DNA of 64,000 nucleotides from assembly GCF_029893325.1 (NCBI RefSeq), contig NZ_JARXWL010000007.1, positions 51,195-115,194 of the forward strand, written 5' to 3'. The translations under genes and the position numbers were made by a program. The notes beneath the pieces were generated by a model. The model searched no databases. It was not told the DNA's origin and was given only the letters and a program-made list of their open reading frames with translations. This document shows positions 18,342 to 27,082 of this stretch, in pieces. Numbering within the stretch: position 1 is the first letter of the stretch; each line of letters begins with the position of its first letter. This DNA is from Enterococcus sp. PF1-24 (GTDB taxonomy: Bacteria; Bacillota; Bacilli; Lactobacillales; Enterococcaceae).

Positions 18342-19610
18342 CTATTCTGCTAAAACTTCAGCAACCCTTTTTTCCATTGTTGCAATTCCTTTTTTTACAT
18401 CACTATCGCCAACCATAATCAGTTCGTATTCCTCATTGATAATTGCGGTAATCTCTGCAACATTAGTATCCGGTAAAATTTCCCAACCATTTTCATTAGG
18501 ATTCATAGCACGTTGACTTTCTTCATCATTCGGCATACCTTCAACACTATATAAAGTTTTCATTACTTCATCTGATTGATAAGCTGGTGTCATACCAACT
18601 TGTGCAACAACCTTCGCACCTTTTTCGCTAGCACAGAAAGTTATAAACTCCTTAGCTAACTCTGCATTTTTTGAATGTTTATTGACTGCAAATCCTGTTG
18701 GACCACCATAAGTAATTACTTTACCTTTCTCGTTTTGCGGAAGAGAAGTTACTCCCCACTCGACTTCAGTTCGATTTTCCTTAGCAGCGTTGATTAGTTT
18801 GCCTAAGTAGAAACTTCCCATTGGCATCATTGCTGTTTTTTCTGTTTCGAATTGTGAAGAATAAGTAACACTAGCTGTTTTAATAGATGAATAATCCATT
18901 GTACTACCAGAGTCCTGCATTCTTAACCAACGCTCAAAATAATCTTCAGTAAAACCGTACACACCATCATTCAAATTTTTCTTCTCTTGATTGGCAGCCG
19001 TACATGTTAAAATTTGATTCCAAGTATGATGGTATGCTCCATAAACCTTTTGACCATCTTTTTCTGTTGTTAACTTTTCAGCTAAGGCTTCATATTCATC
19101 CCAAGTTAGATTTTCAGGATACTCGATTCCTTGTTCATCAAAGATTCTCTTATTGTAAAACAACATATAGATATCTTTTCTAAATGGTAAAGCATAATAA
19201 CTACCATCTAAATCATAGCCATCTAAATTACCTTTAAAATTTTCTTTTCCTTCAATAGCATCTGCTTCTTCTGTTAAATCTAGCAATTGGTCTTTAGTTG
19301 CATAATTAACATAGCTGCCTACACCTTTAATAGCTAACACATCTGTTGTATCACCAGAAGCTAACATAGTAGTTATTTTATCTTCATATTGTGCAGCTTC
19401 AATATCGATAATTTTAACTTCAATACCTTCATGTTCTTCCTTGAAAGCTTCTACCAACGCTTTAAATTCTGGATTCGCATCATAACCCCAAGTTGCCATA
19501 GATAATATTTCTCCAGAACTCTCTTCTTCAGTTTTTCCACAAGCAGCAAAACCAAACAAACCAATTAACCCTAAAGTTACGACTAAAAATTTAAGTTTTC
19601 TCTTTATAAT
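18342..19610 (-). CDS. ABC transporter solute-binding lipoprotein with non-ATG start
   Basis: Family 1 binding protein of about 422 aa, lipid-anchored through the lipobox FGFAAC. Body motifs SGDTTDVL and NLTWDEYEALA match the paralogue at 1950-3224. A complete signal peptide (IKRKLKFLVVTLGLIGLF) is encoded in frame, but it has no ATG. Codons ATT (19610-19608) and ATA (19607-19605) lie 6 and 9 nt behind a good AAGGAG. The first ordinary alternative, TTG at 19559, would remove almost the whole signal. I therefore annotate ATT, with ATA as an alternative; either would lower expression. It is the first gene of module 2 and is divergent from an AraC regulator. Confidence 0.85.
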   Translation of the reverse strand: MIKRKLKFLVVTLGLIGLFGFAACGKTEEESSGEILSMATWGYDANPEFKALVEAFKEEHEGIEVKIIDIEAAQYEDKITTMLASGDTTDVLAIKGVGSYVNYATKDQLLDLTEEADAIEGKENFKGNLDGYDLDGSYYALPFRKDIYMLFYNKRIFDEQGIEYPENLTWDEYEALAEKLTTEKDGQKVYGAYHHTWNQILTCTAANQEKKNLNDGVYGFTEDYFERWLRMQDSGSTMDYSSIKTASVTYSSQFETEKTAMMPMGSFYLGKLINAAKENRTEVEWGVTSLPQNEKGKVITYGGPTGFAVNKHSKNAELAKEFITFCASEKGAKVVAQVGMTPAYQSDEVMKTLYSVEGMPNDEESQRAMNPNENGWEILPDTNVAEITAIINEEYELIMVGDSDVKKGIATMEKRVAEVLAE

Positions 19611-19700
19611 TTTCTTCTCCTTAACATTTATTAGTTTCTTTTCACAAAATTATTATATATAATAATAAAAGCGGTTTCTTTGCTAAAATAAACAAAAAAT

Positions 19701-19729
19701 ATGCAAAAACAAACTTTTTGTTTTTGTAT
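19701..19729. promoter_or_regulatory. Inverted repeat in the divergent binding-protein/AraC region
   Basis: AAAACAAA and TTTGTTTT arms, within a longer A/T dyad beginning ATGCAAAAAC, lie between the divergent module 2 operon and its AraC gene. A cre-like box, TAAAAGCGGTTTCT, lies about 30 bp away on the operon side (near 19666-19680), and TATAAT-like sequence lies beyond it. This is a candidate activator site with catabolite control. Confidence 0.4.
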
Positions 19730-19789
19730 GAAAATCTACTAATTAATGTACTGGTAAACTAAAAATGCTGTTACGAAAGGTTTTTTACT

Positions 19790-20614
19790 ATGGATTATCT
19801 AATTGAGCACTTTCGAAAAGATATTGATTGCTTTTTTAATACTGAACCTCCGGGTATTACCTTACATATGCATAATCATATGGAATTATATTTATTAACA
19901 AAAGGAGAAGCTCGCTTTTTTATTGATAATAAGTCCTTTCTTTTAGAAAAAGGGAGTTTGATTTTTATTAATAATGATCAAGTTCACGGACCTAATCCTT
20001 TTCCTGGTGAAATTTTCGAACGCTGTGCTATTCATTTTTCACCAAATCTCGCTAGAAGTTTATCTTCTAATAAAACAAACTTATTGCAAGCTTTCGAAGA
20101 GCGAAAATCAATTGTCCAACTCAATCCAGCGCAATTGGACATTATGGCACCAACTATGTTGAAATTAATTTCAGAATTTCAACATCCATCTACTATTGGT
20201 CATGACTTGTTGCTATATTCTTTATTTATGCAAGTACTCGTTTATGCAAATCAATTTTCAGAGCCCACAAAAGCAGAAGAAACTTATCATTTTCCAGAAT
20301 TGACTACTAAGATTTTAGAATATATTCAAACTCAAGTTTCAAATCCAAAACTTTCTTTGGAATCTGTTGCTTGTCAAATGAATCATAATAAAATTTACTT
20401 AAATCGAATTTTTAAAGAAGATTTGGGTGTGACTATTTATCAATACATCTTGCTGAGTCGCATTTCTTTAGCAAAACGATTATTAGAAGAAAACATTAGT
20501 GTACAACAGTGCTGTGAAAAATGTGGTTTTAATGATTATTCCAATTTCATTCGAGCCTTTAAACGAATCACAGGTATTTCTCCCAAAAAATATGCTTCTT
20601 CATTAAATGCATAA
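19790..20614 (+). CDS. AraC-family transcriptional regulator
   Basis: A 274-aa regulator. The N-terminal cupin has metal-type histidines (LHMHNHMELYLLTKGEA at residues 23-40, HGPNPFPGE near 68). The C-terminal AraC domain has helix-turn-helix motifs LESVACQMNHNKIYLNRIF and VQQCCEKCGFNDYSNFIRAF, and the family ending GISPKKY. AAAGG lies upstream of the ATG. It is divergent from the module 2 operon, which it probably activates when its uronyl oligosaccharide is present. Confidence 0.92.
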   Translation: MDYLIEHFRKDIDCFFNTEPPGITLHMHNHMELYLLTKGEARFFIDNKSFLLEKGSLIFINNDQVHGPNPFPGEIFERCAIHFSPNLARSLSSNKTNLLQAFEERKSIVQLNPAQLDIMAPTMLKLISEFQHPSTIGHDLLLYSLFMQVLVYANQFSEPTKAEETYHFPELTTKILEYIQTQVSNPKLSLESVACQMNHNKIYLNRIFKEDLGVTIYQYILLSRISLAKRLLEENISVQQCCEKCGFNDYSNFIRAFKRITGISPKKYASSLNA

Positions 20615-20617
20615 TAA

Positions 20618-20664
20618 AAACCACTTTAATCACCCGTCACATAAACGTTTGATTAAAGTGGTTT
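20618..20664. terminator. Bidirectional terminator between AraC and kdu operon
   Basis: A perfect 15-bp stem, AAACCACTTTAATCA (20618-20632) and TGATTAAAGTGGTTT (20650-20664), lies between two convergent genes. Confidence 0.85.
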
Positions 20665-20667
20665 GTT

Positions 20668-21507
20668 TTACTCTAAAATATTATTACCAAACAGTTCAAT
20701 TTCTGTCAGTGCAGGAAACGGTGACGGATCTTCGGCTTGCTTCAAGTGGCTAAAAACAACGCTACTGGTTGTCCGTTTTTCAAAAGAAAAAGTTTGAGAC
20801 CTAGCCGTTTTTACTGTAGCAAAGCTTTCTTTTGAACCATCAGAAAAGGTTAAGCAGACTTCTTCCCAATAATTATCGTGTGGAAAATCGGCTCTGAAGG
20901 TAAAAATAACTTTATCTAGTGCTACTTCTCTACCAAAATCAACAGTTAAAGCTGCGTTTGATTGTTGATTAATTCCCCATGATTGATAAGGATATGATCC
21001 GTGAGAAAGATTACCGTACACACCGTCAATTGCATTACAAGCAAAGAAAGTGGCATCATTACGGGTTTCCACATTTGCAAAAGCATGAGGATATGCACCA
21101 TTGCTTTCTTTTTGATCATGCGGATTAAATGCTAAGTTACGATACATTTCAGCCTCAACAGTAGTTGCTACCCGCACACTAAGATAGTGGCGCTTGCTGG
21201 CAAAGCGCTGTTCCGGGCGTGCTTCTCTCGCGTTTTCGGTCATATCAACTTTATATTCCCAAACATGATCTTTTAAATAGATTAAGGTCGTATCTAAAGT
21301 TTCATCCAATTTAGCAACTAGATACACATCCTTTTTTTCAACTTCAATCCGAATCACATCGCCATCTTCATAATAAAATTCTTGAGTTGCAAGATCAACA
21401 AAGTCTTCACCAACGATTTGCAGCAAGCGTCGTTCTTCCTCATAATCATTTTTCCCTAGTTTTACTTGGCCTGTTTTGTCTAAAATTGCCAAAGAAATAT
21501 TTGTCAT
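20668..21507 (-). CDS. Discoidin-like (F5/8 type C-like) cytoplasmic protein
   Basis: A 279-aa protein at the end of the kdgA-kdgK-kduI-kduD operon. The N-terminal half is beta-rich with many charged residues (DGDVIRIEVEKKDVYLVAKL). The C-terminal part, from about residue 150, looks like a discoidin/F5-8-type jelly roll: NAIDGVYGN, SWGINQQSNAALTVDFGREV and PALTEIELFG. It has no signal peptide or membrane segment, so it would bind sugar inside the cell, which is unusual for this fold. GGGG lies 5 nt before the ATG. The position suggests a role with unsaturated uronates or their isomers, but I do not recognise a characterised relative. Confidence 0.7.
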   Translation of the reverse strand: MTNISLAILDKTGQVKLGKNDYEEERRLLQIVGEDFVDLATQEFYYEDGDVIRIEVEKKDVYLVAKLDETLDTTLIYLKDHVWEYKVDMTENAREARPEQRFASKRHYLSVRVATTVEAEMYRNLAFNPHDQKESNGAYPHAFANVETRNDATFFACNAIDGVYGNLSHGSYPYQSWGINQQSNAALTVDFGREVALDKVIFTFRADFPHDNYWEEVCLTFSDGSKESFATVKTARSQTFSFEKRTTSSVVFSHLKQAEDPSPFPALTEIELFGNNILE

Positions 21508-21580
21508 TCAATCCCCTACTTCCTATTAAAAATATCAGATACAGAAAGAAGTCTCCAACGAATTGAAGACTTCTAAATTT

Positions 21581-22384
21581 TTAAGGTTGTTTACCAATAT
21601 AAGCTAAGATCCCACCATCAACATAAAGAATATGTCCATTAACAAAATCAGAGGCTTCTGAAGCTAAGAAAATTGCTGGTCCCGCTAAATCAATCGGTTC
21701 TCCCCAGCGAGCTGCCGGTGTACGCCCCACGATAAATTGGTCAAAAGGATGACGCTCACCATCTTCTTGTTTTTCACGTAACGGTGCAGTTTGTGGCGTT
21801 GCAATATAACCAGGTCCAATGCCGTTACATTGAATATTATATTGACCATATTCAGAAGCAATGTTTTTAGTTAGCATTTTCAAGCCACCTTTTGCTGCTG
21901 CATAAGCACTAACTGTTTCACGGCCTAATTCACTCATCATTGAACAAATGTTAATGATTTTTCCTTGACCTTTTTCAATCATATCAGGAAGGACCGCTTT
22001 AGCCATGATAAATGGTGCATTTAAATCCACATCAATTACTTGACGGAAATCAGCTACATCCATTTCAATCATAGGTGTCCGTTTAATAATTCCCGCATTA
22101 TTAACTAAGATATCTACACTACCAACTTCAGTTTTAATTTGTTGAATCATTTTTTGTACAGCCGTTTCATCTGTGACATCGCAGACATAACCTTTTGCAA
22201 CGATACCAATTTCTTGATAATTCGCAATCCCTTGAGCAACAGAAGCTTGATCAATATTATTAAAAACAATTGTCGCTCCAGCAGTTGCTAGCGATTTAGC
22301 AATTTCAAAACCAATCCCGTAAACCGCGCCAGTTACTAAAGCCACTTTTCCATCTAAGCGAAACATATCCATCTTAAAATCCAT
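21581..22384 (-). CDS. kduD: 2-dehydro-3-deoxy-D-gluconate 5-dehydrogenase (KduD)
   Basis: Short-chain dehydrogenase, 267 aa, that reduces 2,5-diketo-3-deoxygluconate to 2-keto-3-deoxygluconate with NAD(P)H. The Rossmann glycine motif TGAVYGIG lies near residues 18-25, NNAGI near 93, and the catalytic Tyr/Lys in SAYAAAKGG near 158. The C-terminal part VNGHILYVDGG is typical of the family. A strong AAGGAGGAG precedes the ATG. It follows kduI by 13 nt in the uronate operon and completes the conversion of the GH88 product into KDG. Confidence 0.95.
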   Translation of the reverse strand: MDFKMDMFRLDGKVALVTGAVYGIGFEIAKSLATAGATIVFNNIDQASVAQGIANYQEIGIVAKGYVCDVTDETAVQKMIQQIKTEVGSVDILVNNAGIIKRTPMIEMDVADFRQVIDVDLNAPFIMAKAVLPDMIEKGQGKIINICSMMSELGRETVSAYAAAKGGLKMLTKNIASEYGQYNIQCNGIGPGYIATPQTAPLREKQEDGERHPFDQFIVGRTPAARWGEPIDLAGPAIFLASEASDFVNGHILYVDGGILAYIGKQP

Positions 22385-22397
22385 TATTTACTCCTCC

Positions 22398-23237
22398 TTA
22401 TTTTAAATCGTCCATGGCAACCATATCCATATCAGTGTATGTGATATTTTCTCCACACATCGCCCAAATAAATGAATAGTTGCTAGTCCCTACACCTGAA
22501 TGAATAGACCAGCTTGGTGAAATAGCCGCTTGTTCATTCCCCATCACTAAATGTTTAGTTTCATCAGGAGTCCCCATCATATGGAAAATCTTAGTATCTT
22601 CTGTCATATCAAAGTAAACATAGGCTTCCATTCGACGTTCATGAGTGTGGCAAGGCATTGTATTCCACGCGCTACCTGGCTCTAAAATCGTGTAGCCCAT
22701 TTGTAATTGACAACTTTCGCAAACATTCGGATGAATGTATTGATAAATTTTGCGTTCATTCAACGTTAAAGGCTCACCTGTTTCCATCGGTTTCACTTCA
22801 TCAATACTAATTTTTACATTTGGATATTTATGATGCGCTGGTGTTGAACTAATATAGAATTTAGCTGGATTTTCTTTATTTTCAGAAATAAACACAACAT
22901 GTTTAGTTTCTTTTCCGATATAATAACCATCTTGTTTTTTCATTGTTTCTTTTTTGCCGTCTATTTCAATATAACCTGGTCCACCAATATTAATGACACC
23001 TAATTCACGACGCTCTAAGAAATACTCAACGCCTAATTCTTTACTTAATACAATCTCTAGAGGTTTATCTGTCGGTGTTACTCCACCAAAAATCATTCTA
23101 TCATTATGTGTATAAGTCAAACTAATTGTGCCAGGTACAAAAACTTTTTCAATTAAGAACTCTTCTCTCAACTCCGCAGTTGAATAATGTCTGATGTCTT
23201 TAGGGCTATGAGTGTAACGAGTTTCCATATTTTGCAT
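22398..23237 (-). CDS. kduI: 5-keto-4-deoxyuronate isomerase (KduI)
   Basis: Converts 5-keto-4-deoxyuronate (4-deoxy-L-threo-5-hexosulose uronate) to 3-deoxy-D-glycero-2,5-hexodiulosonate. It is about 279 aa with a double cupin fold. The zinc site is in MPCHTHERRMEAYVYF (about residues 190-206), with more conserved sequence at SPSWSIHSGVGTSNYSFIWAM. The GGAG at 23244-23252 lies 9 nt before the ATG at 23237. A longer reading from 23252 would place that site inside the gene, so I use 23237. It sits between kdgK and kduD. Confidence 0.95.
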   Translation of the reverse strand: MQNMETRYTHSPKDIRHYSTAELREEFLIEKVFVPGTISLTYTHNDRMIFGGVTPTDKPLEIVLSKELGVEYFLERRELGVINIGGPGYIEIDGKKETMKKQDGYYIGKETKHVVFISENKENPAKFYISSTPAHHKYPNVKISIDEVKPMETGEPLTLNERKIYQYIHPNVCESCQLQMGYTILEPGSAWNTMPCHTHERRMEAYVYFDMTEDTKIFHMMGTPDETKHLVMGNEQAAISPSWSIHSGVGTSNYSFIWAMCGENITYTDMDMVAMDDLK

Positions 23238-23264
23238 TTGTTCATTCTCCATTCTTTTTTTAAT

Positions 23265-24275
23265 TTACCGTACAATTCTTCCAGAACCTGCTGCTAAGAA
23301 AGCCAGTACTTCTTGTTGACTAAATTGATTGCAATCACCATGAACCGTGTGTTTAAGCACCGCTGCCGCTGTTGCAAAATCTATCGTTTCTTGCGAAGAT
23401 AAGCCAGTTGCTAAGCCGTGTAAAACACCACCAGCAAAGGCATCTCCACCACCCACTCGATCGACAATTGGCTCAATTTCGTGAATTTGTGATTCATGAT
23501 ACTGTTGGTTTTGCCATAAAGTTCCTTGCAAGCAATTAGCGCTGGCCGAACGAACTTCGCGTAGCGTTGAATAAAATACTTGAATATTCGGATATTGTCG
23601 CTGCATTTCTTGATAGTAATAAACTAACGCTTCATTCTCTGATTTTCCATTAACTTCAGGAATGCCTAATAAATAAAGGGCATCCATTTTACCAGCCGAA
23701 CAATAATCAACTAGCGGTAAAACTTGTTTTAAAAAAGCGGCTGCCGCCTGCTGACCCCACAACTTGCCACGATAATTTACATCAAAACTAATTTTACAGC
23801 CTGCCGCTTTTGCTTTTTTGATTAACGCTATCGTTAATTGTTGCCACGCTTCTGATAGCGCTGGGGTGATACCGGAAATATGAAAAATCGTTGCATTTTT
23901 AAATAATTTAGCTAAATCCCACTCTAACTCGGTCATTTCAGCAAAACTTGAAGCCGCTCGATCATAAATCACGCTAGCTCCTCTTCCCGCAACACCAGTT
24001 TCCAAATAATAAGTTCCTAAGCGCTTGCCACCGGTTAAAACAAACTCTGAAGAAACACCGTAACGTCGTAAATGTTTGTCAACCGCTTCCCCTAAGTCAT
24101 TCTCAGGGACTTTACTGGCGAAATAAACTTCATGACCATAATTCGCTAAAGAAACAGCGACATTGGCTTCACCGCCACCATAATGGGCTTGAAAAGTTTC
24201 ACTTTGTGGAATTCGCTGTCCTGATAAGGAAGACAAGCGCAACATGATTTCTCCTAAAGTTACAATTTTCGCCAT
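23265..24275 (-). CDS. kdgK: 2-dehydro-3-deoxygluconokinase (KdgK)
   Basis: PfkB-family sugar kinase, 336 aa, that phosphorylates 2-keto-3-deoxygluconate to KDPG with ATP. The N-terminal GGGEANVAVSLAN and the catalytic-base and anion-hole region DRVGGGDAFAGG (about residues 263-274) are clear. It lies 2 nt from kdgA and its ribosome binding site (AAAGG) overlaps the kdgA stop region. It serves both branches in this window: Kdu-derived KDG and UxuA-derived KDG. Confidence 0.95.
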   Translation of the reverse strand: MAKIVTLGEIMLRLSSLSGQRIPQSETFQAHYGGGEANVAVSLANYGHEVYFASKVPENDLGEAVDKHLRRYGVSSEFVLTGGKRLGTYYLETGVAGRGASVIYDRAASSFAEMTELEWDLAKLFKNATIFHISGITPALSEAWQQLTIALIKKAKAAGCKISFDVNYRGKLWGQQAAAAFLKQVLPLVDYCSAGKMDALYLLGIPEVNGKSENEALVYYYQEMQRQYPNIQVFYSTLREVRSASANCLQGTLWQNQQYHESQIHEIEPIVDRVGGGDAFAGGVLHGLATGLSSQETIDFATAAAVLKHTVHGDCNQFSQQEVLAFLAAGSGRIVR

Positions 24276-24277
24276 AA

Positions 24278-24925
24278 CTATTTACCTTTGATTGCTTGAT
24301 ACTTAGCAACGTACTCTTTAGCGATTTCTGTAACTTTAGCAAAATCACCAGTCGCAGCTGGCGCTAATAAATTTCCGCCGACACCGACTGTGATAACACC
24401 GGCTTTAAACCACTCTTCCATATTATCTAAACTTACTCCGCCAGTGGGCATAATATTTAATTGTGGCATTGGTGCTTTAAAGGCAGAAATTGCACTTGGA
24501 CCATAAACACTACCAGGAAATAACTTAATGATATCTACTCCCGCTTGCAAAGCAACTTTCATTTCTGTAATGGTCATGCAGCCTGGTAAATAAGGGACTT
24601 GATACAAGTTACAAAGTTGTGCTGTCTCTGCATCAAAAGTTGGGCTGACAATATATTCTGCCCCCGCCATAATTGCTAATCGAGCAGTCACCACATCAAG
24701 CACCGTACCTGCACCAATCACGATTTCTGGGGAATCTTGATACATAGCTACTAACTCTCGAATGGCTTCATCGGCTTGCGGCACAGTAAAAGTTAATTCA
24801 ATCCCCTTCATGCCACCAGCGACAATTGCCTGACTGGCTTGTATCGCTTCTGTTTTAGTTGCCCCGCGAACCACCGCAATCACACCGGCATTTTCTAAGC
24901 GAGTTAAAATATTAACACGTTTCAC
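24278..24925 (-). CDS. kdgA: 2-dehydro-3-deoxy-phosphogluconate aldolase (KDPG aldolase)
   Basis: A 215-aa class I aldolase that splits KDPG into pyruvate and glyceraldehyde 3-phosphate. The Schiff-base lysine is in DIIKLFPGSVYG (about residue 131) and the catalytic Glu in GIELTFTVPQAD (about 39). Also seen are IGAGTVLD and the phosphate-site MPTGGVSLDN. The start codon is GTG. It is the first gene of the operon, about 75 nt behind the promoter/operator at 24984-25011. Confidence 0.95.
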   Translation of the reverse strand: MKRVNILTRLENAGVIAVVRGATKTEAIQASQAIVAGGMKGIELTFTVPQADEAIRELVAMYQDSPEIVIGAGTVLDVVTARLAIMAGAEYIVSPTFDAETAQLCNLYQVPYLPGCMTITEMKVALQAGVDIIKLFPGSVYGPSAISAFKAPMPQLNIMPTGGVSLDNMEEWFKAGVITVGVGGNLLAPAATGDFAKVTEIAKEYVAKYQAIKGK

Positions 24926-24969
24926 ATTACCACTCTTTTCTTATTTAGAAATTTGCATTTACGATAAAG

Positions 24970-25011
24970 AAAACTACAGTTTTATTATACTAAAGCTGTA
25001 GTTTTTTTCAA
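24970..25011 (-). promoter_or_regulatory. Promoter and large dyad of the kdgA-kdgK-kduI-kduD operon
   Basis: On the minus strand TTGAAA (25006-25011) and TATAAT (24984-24989) are 16 bp apart. The TATAAT sits inside a dyad whose arms AAAACTACAG (24970-24979) and CTGTAGTTTT (24996-25005) extend inward to about 15 bp with one mismatch. A repressor bound here would cover the whole promoter, and the adjacent IclR-type gene is the obvious candidate. The same dyad, 20 nt behind the iclR stop, could also fold as that gene's terminator. Confidence 0.75.
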
Positions 25012-25025
25012 GGTTTTTATAGAGT

Positions 25026-25796
25026 TTATTTTTTTAAAGAATTCATTAGCGCGGCTTCAATTAATTTTTTCGTTTCTTTAACCACTTGAACAATTTTGGC
25101 TTCTGTTGCTGGCGTTACGCGATATTTAGGCATACTTACGCTGAAAGCACCGAGGGTTTCACCTTGCTGCTTAATTGCGGCCCCGATGCAAAAAATATCT
25201 TTTTCCATTTCTTCGTCATCATAGGCAACTTGTTTACTACGAACTTGTTCTAATTCGCTAGCTAGTTTTAAAGGATTAGTAATTGTTTGCGGCGTATAGG
25301 CAAGCAAATCATGCTGGGCTAAATAGTCTTGATATTGGGCTTCAGAATATTCCGCTAACACCGCTTTCCCCATGGCAGAGCTGTATAAAGGTCGAGTGAT
25401 GCCGATTTTTGAAGACATCCGAATCGTTTGATTTTTGGCTTCTAATTTATTTACATATAAAATTTCTTGATTGCTTACTACGCCAAGATGGATAGTTTCA
25501 TCAATTTTTTCTTGGAGCGTTTCTAAATAAGGTAAAGTTAATTCAATCAAGTCTGTCTCTTCAAGGTTTTGATTCGCATAACGAATTAATTTTGAGCCTA
25601 ATGTATAAGTTTTCTGACTACTTTTTTTAACATAACCAATTAATTGCAGTGTATCTAAAATTTTCAAGGTGGTTGAGTTGGTCATTTGTGTGCCTAAGGC
25701 GATTTCTTGTAAAGTCACTTCAGCATTTTCAGCAATAAAATCTAAAATAACTGCGGCTTTAATTAATACCGTGCCGTAAGGTTTTTGTTTTTCCAT
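25026..25796 (-). CDS. IclR-family transcriptional regulator (KdgR-like)
   Basis: A 256-aa regulator with an N-terminal winged helix (AAVILDFIAENAEVTLQEIALGTQ, TNSTTLKILDTLQLIGYV) and a C-terminal IclR effector domain (HLGVVSNQEILYVNKLE, RPLYSSAMGKAVLAEY, GAAIKQQGETLGAFSVSMP). AGGAG lies 8 nt before the ATG at 25796; upstream in-frame ATGs lack such a site. Members of this family next to kdg genes usually repress in response to KDG or KDPG, which is the inferred effector here. Its gene is just upstream of the operon and on the same strand. Confidence 0.9.
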   Translation of the reverse strand: MEKQKPYGTVLIKAAVILDFIAENAEVTLQEIALGTQMTNSTTLKILDTLQLIGYVKKSSQKTYTLGSKLIRYANQNLEETDLIELTLPYLETLQEKIDETIHLGVVSNQEILYVNKLEAKNQTIRMSSKIGITRPLYSSAMGKAVLAEYSEAQYQDYLAQHDLLAYTPQTITNPLKLASELEQVRSKQVAYDDEEMEKDIFCIGAAIKQQGETLGAFSVSMPKYRVTPATEAKIVQVVKETKKLIEAALMNSLKK

Positions 25797-25863
25797 ATTA
25801 ATCACTCCTGTTTCTATATAAGAAATTATACCTTGCTTTTCCCAAATAGAAAACAAAAAAATA

Positions 25864-25889
25864 CAAAATCATCTTTAATGACGATTTTG
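25864..25889 (-). terminator. Terminator of mgsA
   Basis: The stem CAAAATCATC/GACGATTTTG, with one G-U pair and a 6-nt loop, is followed on the minus strand by TATTTTTTTGTTTT. It lies just behind mgsA. Confidence 0.75.
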
Positions 25890-25902
25890 CATTTTTACAA
25901 TA

Positions 25903-26325
25903 TTAATAACTTAAAGGTTTCAACTCTAATTCATGAACAATATTACGAAAGTCCATCAAACCTTCTGCCAAGCCGCGAATTAAAACTTCTGCCGTGCCGA
26001 TATTAGTAGCTAAAGGAATTTCATAAACATCACATAAGCGAATTAACGCTGTCACATCCGGCTCATGGGGTTGCGCCGCCAATGGATCCCGCAAAAAAAT
26101 CACAATATCCATCAAATCATCTGAAATCATCGCGCCAATTTGTTGGTCGCCACCTAAAGGTCCCGATTTAAAACAATGCACCGCTAAACCGGTACTTTCC
26201 ATCACACGACTGCCAGTCGTCCCGGTAGCATATAATTCGTGATCTTTCAAAATATCCCGATAAGCACTTGTTAATTTTACCATTAAATCTTTTTTGCGAT
26301 CATGAGCAATTAAAGCAATTTTCAT
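25903..26325 (-). CDS. mgsA: Methylglyoxal synthase
   Basis: A 140-aa enzyme that converts dihydroxyacetone phosphate into methylglyoxal and phosphate, relieving phosphosugar stress. Family signatures are [13 protein letters not shown] (residues 3-15), ATGTTG (near 33), [16 protein letters not shown] (about 52-68, including the catalytic Asp) and [14 protein letters not shown]. It lies next to efp, divergent from it. Its placement beside the KDPG-producing operon makes physiological sense, since that pathway floods triose phosphates. Confidence 0.95.
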   Translation of the reverse strand: MKIALIAHDRKKDLMVKLTSAYRDILKDHELYATGTTGSRVMESTGLAVHCFKSGPLGGDQQIGAMISDDLMDIVIFLRDPLAAQPHEPDVTALIRLCDVYEIPLATNIGTAEVLIRGLAEGLMDFRNIVHELELKPLSY

Positions 26326-26515
26326 TTTTTCATCCCTTTCAGTTCTCTTTATCTATAATTTTCTATTTTATTCTTCGGCTTAAGTATACCAAAATTTCTT
26401 TTGCTAAGGAGATTTAATTGTAATTTCCTAAAAAATAGTAATAATTCCTAGTATATCCGGCGGGACTTTGCTACAATAAAAAGGAATATTTCTATTTAAA
26501 GAAGGAGACTTACAA

Positions 26516-27079
26516 ATGATTGCAATTAGTGATTTAAAAGCAGGTATGACTTTTGAACAAGATGGCAAGTTAATTAAAGTAATGGAAGCTAGCCACCACA
26601 AACCAGGCAAGGGAAATACTGTTATGCGTATGAAATTACGGGACGTTCGAACAGGTGCTACTTATGATACAACAATGCGTCCTGATGAAAAAGTTCCTAA
26701 AGCACATATTGACACTAAAGCTGTTCAATATTTATATAGCCAAGATGACGTAGCAGTTTTCATGGATTTAGAAACTTACGAACAATATGAATTACCACTA
26801 ACTTCTATTGAAGAAGAAATGAAATACATTTTAGAAAATATGGAAGTTAAAATTCAATTTTACGGTAGCGAAGTAATCGGGGTTTCTTTACCAACAACTG
26901 TTGTTTTAAAAGTAGTTGAAACACAACCTTCAATTAAAGGTGCTACAGTAACTGGTTCTGGTAAACCAGCAACAATGGAAACTGGTTTAGTAGTTAACGT
27001 GCCTGACTTTATCGAAGAAGGCGAAAAATTAGAAATTAATACAGCCGAAGGTAGTTATATTAAACGCGCTGGCAAATAA
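26516..27079 (+). CDS. efp: Elongation factor P
   Basis: A 187-aa translation factor that relieves ribosome stalling at polyproline. The KOW-like N-terminal domain carries the modifiable Lys in the loop HHKPGKGN (about residue 32), followed by two OB domains. The ending GSYIKRAG is typical. AAGGAG precedes the ATG. An extended -10 element TGCTACAAT lies at 26469-26477. This is a core gene. Confidence 0.97.
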   Translation: MIAISDLKAGMTFEQDGKLIKVMEASHHKPGKGNTVMRMKLRDVRTGATYDTTMRPDEKVPKAHIDTKAVQYLYSQDDVAVFMDLETYEQYELPLTSIEEEMKYILENMEVKIQFYGSEVIGVSLPTTVVLKVVETQPSIKGATVTGSGKPATMETGLVVNVPDFIEEGEKLEINTAEGSYIKRAGK

Positions 27080-27082
27080 TAC

